This document shows, piece after piece, positions 1 to 9,471 of a DNA stretch of 64,000 nucleotides. A model generated the notes under the pieces. The model saw only the letters and a program-made list of their open reading frames with translations. It had not been told where the DNA came from and ran no database searches. The DNA comes from Amycolatopsis coloradensis (lineage in GTDB: Bacteria; Actinomycetota; Actinomycetes; Mycobacteriales; Pseudonocardiaceae), in the NCBI RefSeq assembly GCF_001953865.1, contig NZ_MQUQ01000008.1, positions 1 through 64,000 of the forward strand, read 5' to 3'. The position numbers and the translations under genes are program-made. Each line of letters begins with the position of its first letter. Positions within the stretch are counted from its first letter, which is position 1.

Positions 1-44
1 GCCACTTTCGGGACATCTGATGTCCCGAAAGTGGCTTTCGCGAC
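1..44. repeat. Nested palindromic repeat, family A, copy 1 (cut by window edge)
   Basis: This is the right-hand 44 bases of a 57-bp element whose full copies lie at 21865, 42663 and 57346. It reads as a long inverted repeat centred on GACATCTGATGTC, and each arm itself contains a small palindrome (CGAAAG-TGG-CTTTCG in the right arm). It sits 30 bases beyond the stop codon of the MFS gene at 74, so it could act as that gene's terminator hairpin. The left end lies outside the window. Confidence 0.85.
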
Positions 45-73
45 CTGCCCCGGTGCGGGTGGCGTGGCACTGT

Positions 74-1333
74 CTACTGAGGACTCGCGGCGGGGAACGT
101 GAACTGCGCGGGGTTCTGCGGCACCCAGAACGCCATCACGGCGGCGAGGAAGGTGGTGCCGATGAGGAACCCGAACGCGGCGGTGTAAGAGAAAGCGTCG
201 GCGAGCCAGCCCATCGCCACCGGGGCGACCGCGCCCGCCACCTGGCCGCCGAAGTTCATCACGCCCATGCCGATCCCGGTGACCTCCGTGGGCAGCACGC
301 GTAACGGCAGGCCGAAGACGGCCATCGTCGCCATGCCGAACACCGCGAGGGCGAGCGTTTCGTAGAGGGTGAACTCCGCCGTGCTGTCCGCGTTGACCAT
401 CAGGATCAGCAGCACCACGGTCGCCATCGCGATCGAGCTCAGGTACCAGCGGCCGTGGTCGTGGAAGTAGCGGTCGAACAGCCAGCCGCCGAGGATGGTG
501 GTGCCGATGCTGACCAGCATCGGGATCGCGGCGAGGACACCGGTCTGGCTCAGTGTCAGGCCCCGCGTCTCCAGCAGATAACTGGGGACCCAGGTGATCA
601 GGCCGTAGTTCAGCATGTTGGTGACGCAGAACAGCAGGGTGAACTTCCAGACCACGAAGGACTTCAGTACCTGTTTGCGCGAGACCGCGGGCGGCGCCGT
701 CTCGTCACGGGGTAGACTGCTCAGCTCCTTGGGAAGCGCTTTCGGCAACAGCGTCCAGACGATCACGCCGATGATCGCACCGATCCCCGCCATCCAGAAG
801 AACGTGTGCCGCCAGCCGATCGCCATCAGCAGCGGCCCGACGATCAGCGGCGCCAGCCCCGCGCCGATCCCGCCGGCGGACAGCATCACGCCGGTCACCG
901 TCGCACGGTTGCCGGGGGTGGTCCGTTCCGCGATCGCCTTGAACGAGGCCGCCGGGAAAAGCCCTTGGCACACCCCGAAAAGGCCGCGGACGACCAGCAG
1001 CATGCCGAAGGTGCCCGCCAACCCGGTCATCGCGGTGAACGCCGACCAGAGCAGCAAGGTCACCAGCATCGGCCCGCGAGAGCCGTACCGGTCGGCGAGG
1101 AAACCCGCCGGGATCTGGCAGACCATGTAGACCAGCGCGAACACGGTCACGAGCCAGCCTTGCTGGGTCTTGCTGAGGTCGAATTCGGCGCCGATCATCG
1201 GCAGCGCCATCCCGATCGAGAACCGGTCGATGTAGTCGACCGCCCAGGCGAAGACCATCACCACCATGGTGATGAGCGCCGTCCGGTTGATCCGCCGCGC
1301 TGTCCAGGTGTCCTCTTTGACCACTGTCGTCAT
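74..1333 (-). CDS. MFS transporter (ACS-like, organic anion or amino-acid type)
   Basis: A 419-residue, 12-helix major facilitator. The N-terminal segment with WAVDYIDRFSIGMALP followed by DLSKTQQGW is typical of the anion:cation symporter (hexuronate/galactonate-like) branch of the MFS. I chose the ATG at 1333 because GGAGG lies 7 bases upstream; the reading frame stays open 46 codons further but without a site. It is the last gene of a minus-strand run (deacylase, M20 peptidase, GNAT, racemase, PucR, MFS), so the likely cargo is an amino acid, N-acyl amino acid or related carboxylate. That cargo is inferred from context only. Confidence 0.85.
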   Translation of the reverse strand: MTTVVKEDTWTARRINRTALITMVVMVFAWAVDYIDRFSIGMALPMIGAEFDLSKTQQGWLVTVFALVYMVCQIPAGFLADRYGSRGPMLVTLLLWSAFTAMTGLAGTFGMLLVVRGLFGVCQGLFPAASFKAIAERTTPGNRATVTGVMLSAGGIGAGLAPLIVGPLLMAIGWRHTFFWMAGIGAIIGVIVWTLLPKALPKELSSLPRDETAPPAVSRKQVLKSFVVWKFTLLFCVTNMLNYGLITWVPSYLLETRGLTLSQTGVLAAIPMLVSIGTTILGGWLFDRYFHDHGRWYLSSIAMATVVLLILMVNADSTAEFTLYETLALAVFGMATMAVFGLPLRVLPTEVTGIGMGVMNFGGQVAGAVAPVAMGWLADAFSYTAAFGFLIGTTFLAAVMAFWVPQNPAQFTFPAASPQ

Positions 1334-1483
1334 GGCGCCTCCGCGGAAACGTTGGGAGAGAAGGAGAACGGCGCCGCCGTGGCGCCGATCACTCATTCTG
1401 AACAGCGGGTGGCGAGCAGAGTTCGTGCGTTCCCACGAACATCCGGAGGTCTTTCGGGCGCGGTGGACCAACTCCGCCGGTGG

Positions 1484-3154
1484 TCAGGACTCCTCGGCCG
1501 GCGCCCCGGTCTGGGTGTCACGGGGCAGTAGCCGGAGTTGCAGCATGGCCGCGAACCGCTCCCCCGCGTCGTCGAGGTCGATCTCGCCGACCTCGGCGAG
1601 GCGCCGCAGCCGGTACCGGAAGGTGTTCGGGTGGACGTAAGCCGCGGCGGACGCGGCACCGATGTCACCGAAGGCGTCCAGCCAGCACCGCAGGGTGTGC
1701 ACCAGTTGTGACTGATGCTGAGCGTCGTAGGCGAGAAGCCGCGCGACAGGCCCTGTCGCGACGTCTCCCCTCGCCACGGCGAGATCGGCCAGCTCCAGCA
1801 TGAGCGCGTCGACGTGGACGTCTTCCACGGTCGCGACGCGTTTCGCGCGGGCGTTGGTGAGCAGCACGCGCAATGCCCGGTCGGCGCCGTCACGCGAGGC
1901 ACGCAGGCCGGAGCCGTCGAGCGCGAGCGGTCCGATGCCGATCGCGGCCGCCGCCCGGCGTCCGGTGCGCTCCAGGAAGGTCGACGCGACCCGAACCGAA
2001 CGCTCCTGGCAGTCGGCGTGACTGCCAGGCATCGGGACGATTCCGTAAGCGACGTCGCCGACGAGGGCGACGGCCGAACGCGGCTGGACGGCACTGAGGT
2101 GCATGGCCAGCGCGTCGGCGACCCGCTGGCGGTCGGCGACCAGTCGGAGATCGTCGTCCGGGGCGGACGCGCCGAGCAGCCCCATGGCGAGCACGATCGA
2201 CGGCTGGCCGAGCAGGCCCAGCCGGGCGATGGCCTCCGGAGCCCCGGCCCCGCCTTCGAGCGCCGTGCTCACCAGATCCGCACGCAGCCGCCGTTCGACG
2301 TCGGCACCCGCGCGCAGCCGGAGCATGTGCAGCGCGACCAGCTTGGCGGCGTCGATGAACGCCTGGGTCCGCTCCTCGCTGAGCGGTTCCCGGACCGCTG
2401 CCCAGATCGACCCGAGCACTTCGTCGCCAGCGCGGACGGCGAGCGCCACACGCGGGATGGTGATCTCGTTGTCGTCGTAACGCTGCGGATCGACGTAGAC
2501 AGGTGTGTGGTCGCGGTACAGCCTCTCGAAGACACCGTCCCGTTCCAGACCGCGGGTGAACCGCTCCGGCACCTGCCTGCCGAGGATGGTCTCGACCCGG
2601 GACGGGTCCGCTTCGTCTTGGCGCCCGGAAAACGAGAGGACCCGCGAGTTGCGGTCCTCGATGGTCACCGGCGCGTCCAGCAGCGCCGCGACCGCGTTGG
2701 CCAGTGCGAAAAGATCACCGGACGGCATCCCGCCGAGGGTCTGCGGCGAGACCTCACCGACGTCTCCCTCGGCGAGCAACGTCCTGAGCATGGCGGCGAG
2801 CTGGGCCCAGGAGGCGCCGCGCGCGAGCCCGAGCAGGGCGACCCCGGACGAGTCCGCGGCGCGCCGGAGTTCCGGCGTCGGGGTGACGGGAGACCGGACG
2901 ACGAGCGCCGCCGCGCCGCTCGCACCCACGTCGTGCAAGAGGCGGACGATCTCGTCGGGATCCCGCACCCCGACGCCGAGCACGACGGCCTTGGCGGGAA
3001 ATTCGGACTCGTCGTGCGGATCGTGGATGACCACCCCGCCGAGCTGCTTGCGGGTGGTCCGGCCGACCGCGATCGGCTCCAGGAGCACGTCCCCGAGGTC
3101 TTCGAGGACGCGCCCCAAACTCGTATGTGGCTTGCTGGGCACCGGTGTCAGCAC
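1484..3154 (-). CDS. PucR/CdaR family transcriptional regulator
   Basis: A 556-residue regulator. The N-terminal third (about 10-130) matches the PucR purine-catabolism sensor domain, the middle is a GGDEF-like CdaR region, and the last 60 residues carry the PucR-type helix-turn-helix with the signature AYVHPNTFRYRLRRL. The start is GTG at 3154 with a run of G just upstream. PucR-family activators usually respond to the substrate of neighbouring catabolic genes. Here the gene lies 76 bases after the racemase and 150 bases before the MFS transporter, all on one strand, so it is the candidate regulator of the whole N-acyl-amino-acid set. Confidence 0.9.
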   Translation of the reverse strand: MLTPVPSKPHTSLGRVLEDLGDVLLEPIAVGRTTRKQLGGVVIHDPHDESEFPAKAVVLGVGVRDPDEIVRLLHDVGASGAAALVVRSPVTPTPELRRAADSSGVALLGLARGASWAQLAAMLRTLLAEGDVGEVSPQTLGGMPSGDLFALANAVAALLDAPVTIEDRNSRVLSFSGRQDEADPSRVETILGRQVPERFTRGLERDGVFERLYRDHTPVYVDPQRYDDNEITIPRVALAVRAGDEVLGSIWAAVREPLSEERTQAFIDAAKLVALHMLRLRAGADVERRLRADLVSTALEGGAGAPEAIARLGLLGQPSIVLAMGLLGASAPDDDLRLVADRQRVADALAMHLSAVQPRSAVALVGDVAYGIVPMPGSHADCQERSVRVASTFLERTGRRAAAAIGIGPLALDGSGLRASRDGADRALRVLLTNARAKRVATVEDVHVDALMLELADLAVARGDVATGPVARLLAYDAQHQSQLVHTLRCWLDAFGDIGAASAAAYVHPNTFRYRLRRLAEVGEIDLDDAGERFAAMLQLRLLPRDTQTGAPAEES

Positions 3155-3230
3155 CCCCCGAAGTTAAACTCGGTTTCGCCGAACCGATCGGTCCGTCTCA
3201 ACCAAATCTAACCCCGGGATTCGTAGCACG

Positions 3231-4337
3231 CTACGAACTGATCCACGCCTTCGCCTTCGTGACCTCGTCCAGCAGATCCGGGATCGGGGTCACGCCGAGG
3301 CCTGGCCCGGTCGGGACCGGGAGATGTCCGGACTCCAGTACGAACGGCTCGGTGATGTCCGTGCGGTAGAACCGGCCGGACGCCGACGTGTCACCAGGAA
3401 GGGTGAAGCCCGGCAGCGAGGCGAGCGCGACGTTCGCCGCCCGGCCGAGACCGGTCTCGATCATCCCGCCGCACCACACCGCGACCCCGTGTGCCGCGCA
3501 GACGTCATGCACCCGGCGGGCTTCGAGGTAGCCGCCGACACGGCCCGGTTTGATGTTGACGATCTGGCAAGCGCCGAGCTTGATCGCGTCGGCGGCGGAC
3601 CTCGCGGACACGATCGACTCGTCGAGGCAGATCGGTGTCCGGATCCGCTTGGCCAGTTCGGCGTGGCCGAGGACGTCCTCCTCCTCCAGTGGCTGCTCGA
3701 TCAGCAGGAGGTCGAACGGGTCCAACCTGCCCAGCAGCGGCGCGTCACCGAGGGTGTACGCGGTGTTCGCGTCGACCTGGAGCAACACGTCTTCGCCGAA
3801 GCGCTCCCGCACCTGACGCACCGGCTCGACGTCCCAGCCCGGTTCGATCTTCAGCTTGATGCGGACATAGCCCTCGTCCAGGTACCCGCCGACGACGTCG
3901 AGCAACTGCGGGATCGAGTCCATGATCCCGACCGAGACCCCGCAAGCCACCGAGTCGCGGGTCGACCCGAGTTCCGCCGCGAAGGACCTGTCGTGCGCAC
4001 GGAGTTCGGCGTCGAGGACAGCCATCTCCAGCGCGGCCTTCGCCATCCGGTGGCCCTTGAACTTCGCCAGCAGCGGCGTCACCTTGTACGCGGTCACGTC
4101 CTCGGCCGCCAGCAGGGCCGGGATCAAATGGTTCCGCAGCACGTGCTCGGCGGCGTCGTTGTACTCCGACGAGTAGAGCGGAGCCTCCATCGCGACGCAT
4201 TCGCCCCAGCCCTCGCCCGTCGGCGTCACCGCGCGTACGAGCAGCAGCTCCCGTTCCGCCTGTGTCCCGAACGACGTCCGGAACGGGGCCACGAGCGGCA
4301 TCCGGACCCGGCGCAGTTCCACACCGCTGAGTTTCAC
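3231..4337 (-). CDS. N-acyl(succinyl)amino-acid racemase / o-succinylbenzoate synthase, enolase superfamily
   Basis: A 368-residue enolase-superfamily protein, the exact length of the Amycolatopsis N-acylamino-acid racemase (NAAAR). The KxK pair is K161 and K163, the metal ligands are D189, E214 and D239, and the partner base is K263, all at family numbering. Members interconvert N-acyl or N-succinyl D- and L-amino acids and many also make o-succinylbenzoate for menaquinone. Context argues for the amino-acid role: no men genes are near, while a GNAT acyltransferase and an M20 deacylase are. The start is GTG at 4337 with AAGGAG six bases upstream, overlapping the GNAT stop by 4 bases (GTGA), so the two are translationally coupled. 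Confidence 0.95.
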   Translation of the reverse strand: MKLSGVELRRVRMPLVAPFRTSFGTQAERELLLVRAVTPTGEGWGECVAMEAPLYSSEYNDAAEHVLRNHLIPALLAAEDVTAYKVTPLLAKFKGHRMAKAALEMAVLDAELRAHDRSFAAELGSTRDSVACGVSVGIMDSIPQLLDVVGGYLDEGYVRIKLKIEPGWDVEPVRQVRERFGEDVLLQVDANTAYTLGDAPLLGRLDPFDLLLIEQPLEEEDVLGHAELAKRIRTPICLDESIVSARSAADAIKLGACQIVNIKPGRVGGYLEARRVHDVCAAHGVAVWCGGMIETGLGRAANVALASLPGFTLPGDTSASGRFYRTDITEPFVLESGHLPVPTGPGLGVTPIPDLLDEVTKAKAWISS

Positions 4338-5218
4338 GACTGCTCCTTCGAGATCACGTACCAGCCGGCACGATCGAAACCGGCGACCTTGGCGTTGTCC
4401 GCCATCAGTCCGCCGAGGACTTCGCGCAGGGCGACACGCCACGCGTTGCCGCGACCGGGATCGGTGCGGCGTAACCGTTCGACATCCGGGGGAACGCCCA
4501 CGAGCACGGTCGGTGTGTCGGCGGACCCGATGACCGGGCCGCCGTCGGAGTCGACCGAGAGTGCCTTCGCCGCGCCCAGCGCTTCCGCGTCGATCAGGAC
4601 AGGTTCACCGGAGGCGGCGGCGCGGACGTCCGGGCTCGTCAGGTCCCAGCCGACCATCAGCCGGTCGGTGTCGCCCGAGCCGTTGATGCCGTCCTCCATC
4701 GGACCGTAGAAGTCGGGCAGGTAACCGATCGGCCGCGCACTGAGCTTCGTCAGGTTGAAGTAAGCGTTGCGCCGCACCAGCGGGTCAAAGGTCCAGGTGA
4801 TCAACGAGACGTCCTGGTGCAGCGCCCAGCCACGCTGGTGCAGTTTGAGCGCGGCCCCGATTCCCCGGCCCGCGCCGGCGTCGGCGACCCCGGCGATATG
4901 ACTGTGCAGGCTCGCTTTCCCCGGGTTGCCGAAGAAACCGAAGCAGGCCCCCAGGAGTTCGCCGTGCTCGAACGCCCCCGCGACGTAATTCCCGGCCGTG
5001 GACATCGCACGGAGCAGTTCCGTGCTCACCGGCCGGGCGCCGGGCGCGAACTTCCAGATCGACTCGAACAGGCCGACCACCGCCGCCAGATCGGCGATTT
5101 CGGTGAGTTCGCGGATTTCGACGCCCGAAGCCACGGCCGCGGCCCGTGCGGTGGCGGCGGCTTCGTCGCGCACCTCCCGGGCAACCAGGCTTTCCGTATT
5201 CGTCGCAAGATTCGTCAC
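4334..5218 (-). CDS. GNAT-family N-acyltransferase (likely amino-acid N-succinyl/acyltransferase)
   Basis: A 294-residue GNAT-fold protein of the type found beside enolase-family racemases. The central region has a GAGRGIGAALK acyl-CoA pyrophosphate loop (about residues 135-145) and the conserved WTFDPL and AYFNLTKLSA stretches. In Geobacillus a GNAT succinyltransferase, an N-succinylamino-acid racemase and a desuccinylase together turn D- into L-amino acids, and the same three activities are adjacent here. The start is GTG at 5218 with AAAGGA eight bases upstream. Its stop overlaps the racemase start by 4 bases. The acyl donor (succinyl-CoA or another) cannot be told from sequence. Confidence 0.85.
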   Translation of the reverse strand: MTNLATNTESLVAREVRDEAAATARAAAVASGVEIRELTEIADLAAVVGLFESIWKFAPGARPVSTELLRAMSTAGNYVAGAFEHGELLGACFGFFGNPGKASLHSHIAGVADAGAGRGIGAALKLHQRGWALHQDVSLITWTFDPLVRRNAYFNLTKLSARPIGYLPDFYGPMEDGINGSGDTDRLMVGWDLTSPDVRAAASGEPVLIDAEALGAAKALSVDSDGGPVIGSADTPTVLVGVPPDVERLRRTDPGRGNAWRVALREVLGGLMADNAKVAGFDRAGWYVISKEQS

Positions 5219-5249
5219 GGGACAATCCTTTCCCGGCCCGGCGGCCGAG

Positions 5250-6392
5250 TCACTGTCGTGCCGTACCAGATTCGCCCGCGGGATTCGTCGCGCCGGACGG
5301 ACCTCGCTTCGCGAGGACGTTTTCCACCAGCGCGCCGAGCAAAGCGGTGCGCCGCGGCAATTCCGCGACGACGACGTGTTCGTCATCCGCGTGTGCCCCG
5401 CCGCCGACGGCACCGAGACCGTCGAGAGTGGGAATCCCCATCCCAGCGGTGTAATTGCCGTCCGAGGCGCCGCCGACCGACGCCGAAGTCAGCTCGCCGA
5501 GGCCGAGTTCGCCCGCCAATTCCTGGGCCAGCGCGAACAATCCCGCCGACGAACCCTCTTCCAAGGGCGGCCGGTTGATCCCGCCGGTGACGCGGACCTC
5601 CGCGCCCTCCAAAACCGGCCGGAGTTCCCGCATCGCCCGGTCGACCCGGAGTTGCTCGGCCTCGTTCCACACCCGGACGTCGACCGCCACGCTCGCGGCC
5701 GCCGGAACGGTGTTCACCGTCGTTCCCGCCGAGACGACCGTGGGGGTCACACTGGTCCCGGCTTCCGGGTCGGCGATCGCGGCCGCCGCGAGGACCTGGT
5801 GGGCGATCTCGATCCCCGCGTTGATCCCCTTCTCCGGTTCGAGCCCGGCGTGCGAGGCCCGGCCGACGACCTCGATCCGATACTGGGAAACACCTTTGCG
5901 GCGGCATTTCAGCGCGCCGCCGTCGGCCGAGGCCTCCAGTACGAACGCCGCGTCGCAACCGGCCGCCGTCTCTTCGATGAGAGCACGGGAAGACGGCGAG
6001 CCGATTTCCTCGTCGCCGGTGACCAAAATGGACAGTCCGGTGCGGTCGGGTACCGTCGCGGCGGCGTGCAACGCCATCACGACCCCGGCCTTCATGTCGA
6101 AGCAGCCAGGGCCGCGCAAGACGCCGTCCCGCACGGAGAACGGGTGAGTCTCCAGAGAACCGTGGGGCCACACCGTGTCATGGTGCCCCAGGAGCAGCAC
6201 GCGCGCCGGTCCGTCGCCGAACCGCCAGCGCAGATGGGTGACGCCGTCGACGACGATCCGCTCCGGCTCCACGCCGAGCAGTCTCCGGCCGACACCCGCG
6301 ACCACCTCGGCGCTGCGGGCGACGGCGTCGTGATCCGAAGACGGGGACTCGCAACGGATCAGGGTCTCGATGTCTGCGAGCAGTTCGCTCAC
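5250..6392 (-). CDS. M20 family metallopeptidase (carboxypeptidase G2-like deacylase)
   Basis: A 380-residue dinuclear zinc M20 hydrolase. It has HHDTVWP (first ligand and catalytic Asp), GPGCFDMKAG (bridging Asp), GDEEIGS (catalytic Glu and ligand Glu) and, near the C-terminus, GGGAHADDEH supplying the last histidine. The insert between about 175 and 290 is the dimerisation domain. The family removes N-acyl groups or C-terminal glutamate. Next to the racemase the expected job is L-specific removal of the N-acyl (succinyl) group. The start is GTG at 6392, overlapping the stop of the upstream amidohydrolase by 4 bases (GTGA). Confidence 0.9.
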   Translation of the reverse strand: MSELLADIETLIRCESPSSDHDAVARSAEVVAGVGRRLLGVEPERIVVDGVTHLRWRFGDGPARVLLLGHHDTVWPHGSLETHPFSVRDGVLRGPGCFDMKAGVVMALHAAATVPDRTGLSILVTGDEEIGSPSSRALIEETAAGCDAAFVLEASADGGALKCRRKGVSQYRIEVVGRASHAGLEPEKGINAGIEIAHQVLAAAAIADPEAGTSVTPTVVSAGTTVNTVPAAASVAVDVRVWNEAEQLRVDRAMRELRPVLEGAEVRVTGGINRPPLEEGSSAGLFALAQELAGELGLGELTSASVGGASDGNYTAGMGIPTLDGLGAVGGGAHADDEHVVVAELPRRTALLGALVENVLAKRGPSGATNPAGESGTARQ

Positions 6393-7864
6393 CGCGGCTC
6401 ACCCCGCAGTGGCTCGCCGGGGAAGGCGTCGGCGCGCAGGTTCCCGTCGGTGACCACCGGAACGCCCGAAACGAACAGGTGCCGGACGCCGACGGACGGC
6501 CGGATCGGGTCGACGTAGGTCGCCGCGTCGGTGATGACGTCCGGGTCGATCACGACGATGTCCGCGTCGGCCCCGACGTCGAGCCTGCCCTTTGCCCGCG
6601 CTGCCGGGGCGACCTCGTCGAGGACACGCGCCGGCAGGTAGGAGCAGCGCCGGAACGCCTCCAGCCAGGTCCACGCCTTGCTTTCCCGCACCATGAGGCG
6701 CAACGTCTTGGCGTACGTGCCGGCCGTGCGCGGATGCGTCGCCCCGCCGGGCGGCAGCGGCCATTCGGTGCTCTCGCTGGTGCCGTCCTTCCAGTACACG
6801 GGCAGGGCGTCGCTGGCGACGATGGCGTCGGGGAACACGAGCGCCTGACGCAGCAGTTCGAGGTCGCGGGGGTTGCCCTCGTCGAGGAACTCCAGGATGC
6901 ACGGCGCACCCGAATCCTCGGCACGCACCTGGAGCAGGCGTTTCTCGTCCGCGATCCGCTCCCCCGTCTCCAGCATGATCACACTGGACGGTGAGAGCCC
7001 CTTCATCTTCAGCCGCTCGGGCGAGAGGAAGGCGGCGCCGATCCCCGTGCTTCCCGCGCCGTACGGATAGGCCTCCACGGTCACCCTCGACCCGGCCGAA
7101 CGGCTCGCCTCCAGCGCGGCGAGCACCCGGTCGATCTGGTGGCCGGACGTGCTGTTCACATGGCAGTGGTGCATCGCGGCGCCGGTCTCGGCCGCGACGA
7201 TCGCGATTTCCTCCGACCCGTCGACAGGGGTCGCGGGATCCACCTCGACCAGTTCCCGGACGTGCGTGTAGGTCGGCGCCTCGGCCTCCTTGGCGAGCCG
7301 CGCGAGAGCCACGAACTCAGCAGGGTCCGTCAGAGGCGCATAACCGAGCAGCACGCCGACGCCGAGCGCACCCGCGGCCAGCTCACCCTCCACGAGGGAC
7401 AGCCAGCCCTTCAGTTCGGCGGGCGACGAAGACCGTTGCCAGGCGGGGTTCCCGAGCACCGCGAGGCCGCTGTCGATGTTCGCGTCGGGCTCGATCCCGG
7501 CGAGCACCTGTGCCCTGGCGGAGCCCCACGACGCGGAAAACCCGTAGTGCAGCGGACGTCCTGCCGCGGCGGCTTCGGCGTACGCGCGCTCGATCGGCAT
7601 CAGCCCGGCTTCGAGATCGAGCGCGGTGGTGACGCCGTCCATCGCCTGTAGCCGCTGGCCCGCGATGGTGTGCACGTGACTGTGCAGATCGATGAAACCT
7701 GGTCCGACGACGAGCCCGGAGACGTCGATCTCCCTGTCGCCGGGCTGCGCGGCCAGACCCTCCCCCACGGCGGTGACCACCCCGCCGGATACCAGCACGT
7801 CGGCCGTGCCGTCGAACCCCGTCGCCGGATCGATGACACGACCGCCACGCAAGAGTGTCCGCAT
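6389..7864 (-). CDS. Amidohydrolase of the N-acyl-D-amino-acid deacylase family
   Basis: A 491-residue amidohydrolase-superfamily enzyme with the metal motif HSHVH near residue 60 inside GPGFIDLHSHVH, and the late SDALPVYWKDG segment typical of D-aminoacylases. The family removes the acyl group from N-acyl-D-amino acids or D-glutamate derivatives. It is the first gene of the minus-strand unit: ATG at 7864 with AGGAGG seven bases upstream, and its stop overlaps the M20 start by 4 bases. Combined with the racemase and the M20 enzyme it would let both enantiomers of an N-acyl amino acid be used. Substrate preference is not visible. Confidence 0.85.
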   Translation of the reverse strand: MRTLLRGGRVIDPATGFDGTADVLVSGGVVTAVGEGLAAQPGDREIDVSGLVVGPGFIDLHSHVHTIAGQRLQAMDGVTTALDLEAGLMPIERAYAEAAAAGRPLHYGFSASWGSARAQVLAGIEPDANIDSGLAVLGNPAWQRSSSPAELKGWLSLVEGELAAGALGVGVLLGYAPLTDPAEFVALARLAKEAEAPTYTHVRELVEVDPATPVDGSEEIAIVAAETGAAMHHCHVNSTSGHQIDRVLAALEASRSAGSRVTVEAYPYGAGSTGIGAAFLSPERLKMKGLSPSSVIMLETGERIADEKRLLQVRAEDSGAPCILEFLDEGNPRDLELLRQALVFPDAIVASDALPVYWKDGTSESTEWPLPPGGATHPRTAGTYAKTLRLMVRESKAWTWLEAFRRCSYLPARVLDEVAPAARAKGRLDVGADADIVVIDPDVITDAATYVDPIRPSVGVRHLFVSGVPVVTDGNLRADAFPGEPLRGEPR

Positions 7865-7994
7865 TGCTTAGCCTCCTAGATCGCCTCGTTCATGGCGACA
7901 CTAGGAGGTTTCGCGAGACGTCCGTTCGTAGCCGGCGACGAATCCGCGCCACCGGATCCATCCGCCCGGACGAACGTTCAAGCCGGGCTTCGCC

Positions 7995-8036
7995 GCGTGT
8001 CGTCCGTTCCATCACGCGTGTCGTCCGTCCAGTCAC
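7995..8036. repeat. Two tandem 21-bp repeats
   Basis: Two back-to-back 21-bp units (GCGTGTCGTCCGT followed by TCCATCAC or CCAGTCAC) lie in the 239-base gap upstream of the deacylase operon. The second half closely matches the 21-bp tandem units at 48814-48876, which also carry GCCGTCCAGTCAC. They face the promoter side of the gene at 7864 but sit 130 bases from it. No function is evident. Confidence 0.7.
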
Positions 8037-8103
8037 ACGAAATCGCCATCCGCGCACCGGCGACCACAGTTGGCTCTATCCGCCCCTACCACTCACGAGG
8101 CCG

Positions 8104-9471
8104 CTAGCGGCCGTGGTGCTCCGAAATGATCTCGGCGTACCGGTGCCCACTCGCCTTGACCGTGCGGATCTGGGTGTCGTAGTCGACCCGCACGAGCCCG
8201 AACCGTTTGCTCAGCCCACTGTCCCACTCGAAGTTGTCGAGCAGAGACCAGGCGAAGTACCCCTTCACCGGAGCCCCGGCTTCGGCCGCCCCGGCCACCG
8301 CGCTCAGATGTTCTTCGAGGTAGGCGATGCGGTCGGCGTCGTCGATCGAGCCGTCCTCGGCGACCTTGTCGTCGAAGGCGGCGCCGCTCTCGGTGACGTA
8401 GATGGCCCGGGCGCCGTATTCATCGGCGAGCCGGTGGATCAGGTCCGCCAGCCCCTGGCCGTGGATCTCCCAGCCCATCGCGGTGGTGGCGGCTCCCTCG
8501 ACGGGCACCTGCCTGGCGCGCGGCGCGGAACCGTTCGGGTCGTCCTCGACGATCTGCCGGAAGTAGTAGTTCAGCCCGTGGTAGCCGACCGGAGCCGAGA
8601 TCACCTCGAGATCGTCCCCGAGCACGGGCGGCTCGACACCGTAGACCTCGATCATGTCCGCCGGGTAGCCGCGGCCGTTCGACGGATCGAGCCACCAGCG
8701 GTTGACGTGTCCGTCCATCCTGGCCGCCGCCTCGACGTCCTCGACGGAGTCCGACGCGGGCTCGATCCCGCTGAGGTTGACCACCAACCCGACGTTCGCG
8801 GGCTCGGCGGCGTTCGCGGTGATCGCTTGCACGCCGAGGCCGTGCGCCAGCAGAAGGTGGTGGGAAGCATGGATGGCCTGTTTCAGGTCCTTGATCCCGG
8901 GCGCGAAACGCCCTTCGAGGTAGCCGAGCCACGCCGAACACAACGGTTCGTTGACGGTGTTCCAGTCCTTGACGCGGTCACCGAGTTTCGCCGCGACGAC
9001 GGCCGCGTAGTCGGCGAAGGCGTAGACCGTGTCGCGCTCGGGCCAGCCGCCCTTGGCCTGGAGTACCGAGGGCAGGTCCCAGTGGAACAACGTGACGAAC
9101 GGCCGGATCCCGGCTTCGAGCAACGCGTCGACCAGTCGATCGTAGTGGTCGAGGCCGAGCGCGTTGACCTCGCCGCGCCCGGTGGGGATCACCCGCGGCC
9201 AAGCGACCGAGAAGCGGTAGGCGTCGAGACCCAGTTGCCTCATGATCCCGAGATCCTCCGGCCAGCGCCGGTAGTGATCGCACGCGACGTCGGCGGTGTC
9301 GCCGTTCAGGACGGCACCCGGGACCCGGACGAAGTCGTCCCAAATGGACGGGAGGCGGCCGTCGACGTCGACGGCGCCTTCGACCTGGTACGAGGCGGTG
9401 GCCGCACCCCACAGGAAATCGGCGGGCAGGTGCAGATTCAAGACAGACCTCTCTTCGACGATGCGAGTCAT
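8104..9471 (-). CDS. GH1 family beta-glucosidase
   Basis: A 455-residue glycoside hydrolase family 1 enzyme. The acid/base glutamate is in [15 protein letters not shown] (about 170) and the nucleophile is in YVTESGAAF (about 355), where the usual ITENG asparagine is serine. The N-terminal [15 protein letters not shown] and the C-terminal [16 protein letters not shown] aglycone/glycone motifs are intact. There is no signal peptide, so it acts on sugars imported by the linked ABC transporter. The start is ATG at 9471, overlapping the permease stop by 4 bases (ATGA). It is the last gene of a four-gene uptake-and-hydrolysis operon. Confidence 0.95.
   Translation of the reverse strand: MTRIVEERSVLNLHLPADFLWGAATASYQVEGAVDVDGRLPSIWDDFVRVPGAVLNGDTADVACDHYRRWPEDLGIMRQLGLDAYRFSVAWPRVIPTGRGEVNALGLDHYDRLVDALLEAGIRPFVTLFHWDLPSVLQAKGGWPERDTVYAFADYAAVVAAKLGDRVKDWNTVNEPLCSAWLGYLEGRFAPGIKDLKQAIHASHHLLLAHGLGVQAITANAAEPANVGLVVNLSGIEPASDSVEDVEAAARMDGHVNRWWLDPSNGRGYPADMIEVYGVEPPVLGDDLEVISAPVGYHGLNYYFRQIVEDDPNGSAPRARQVPVEGAATTAMGWEIHGQGLADLIHRLADEYGARAIYVTESGAAFDDKVAEDGSIDDADRIAYLEEHLSAVAGAAEAGAPVKGYFAWSLLDNFEWDSGLSKRFGLVRVDYDTQIRTVKASGHRYAEIISEHHGR

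Noticed and set aside
3231-4337. Menaquinone role (MenC) for the racemase
   Set aside because: No other men genes are in the window, and coupling to GNAT and M20 genes favours the amino-acid role, although the enzyme may keep the activity.
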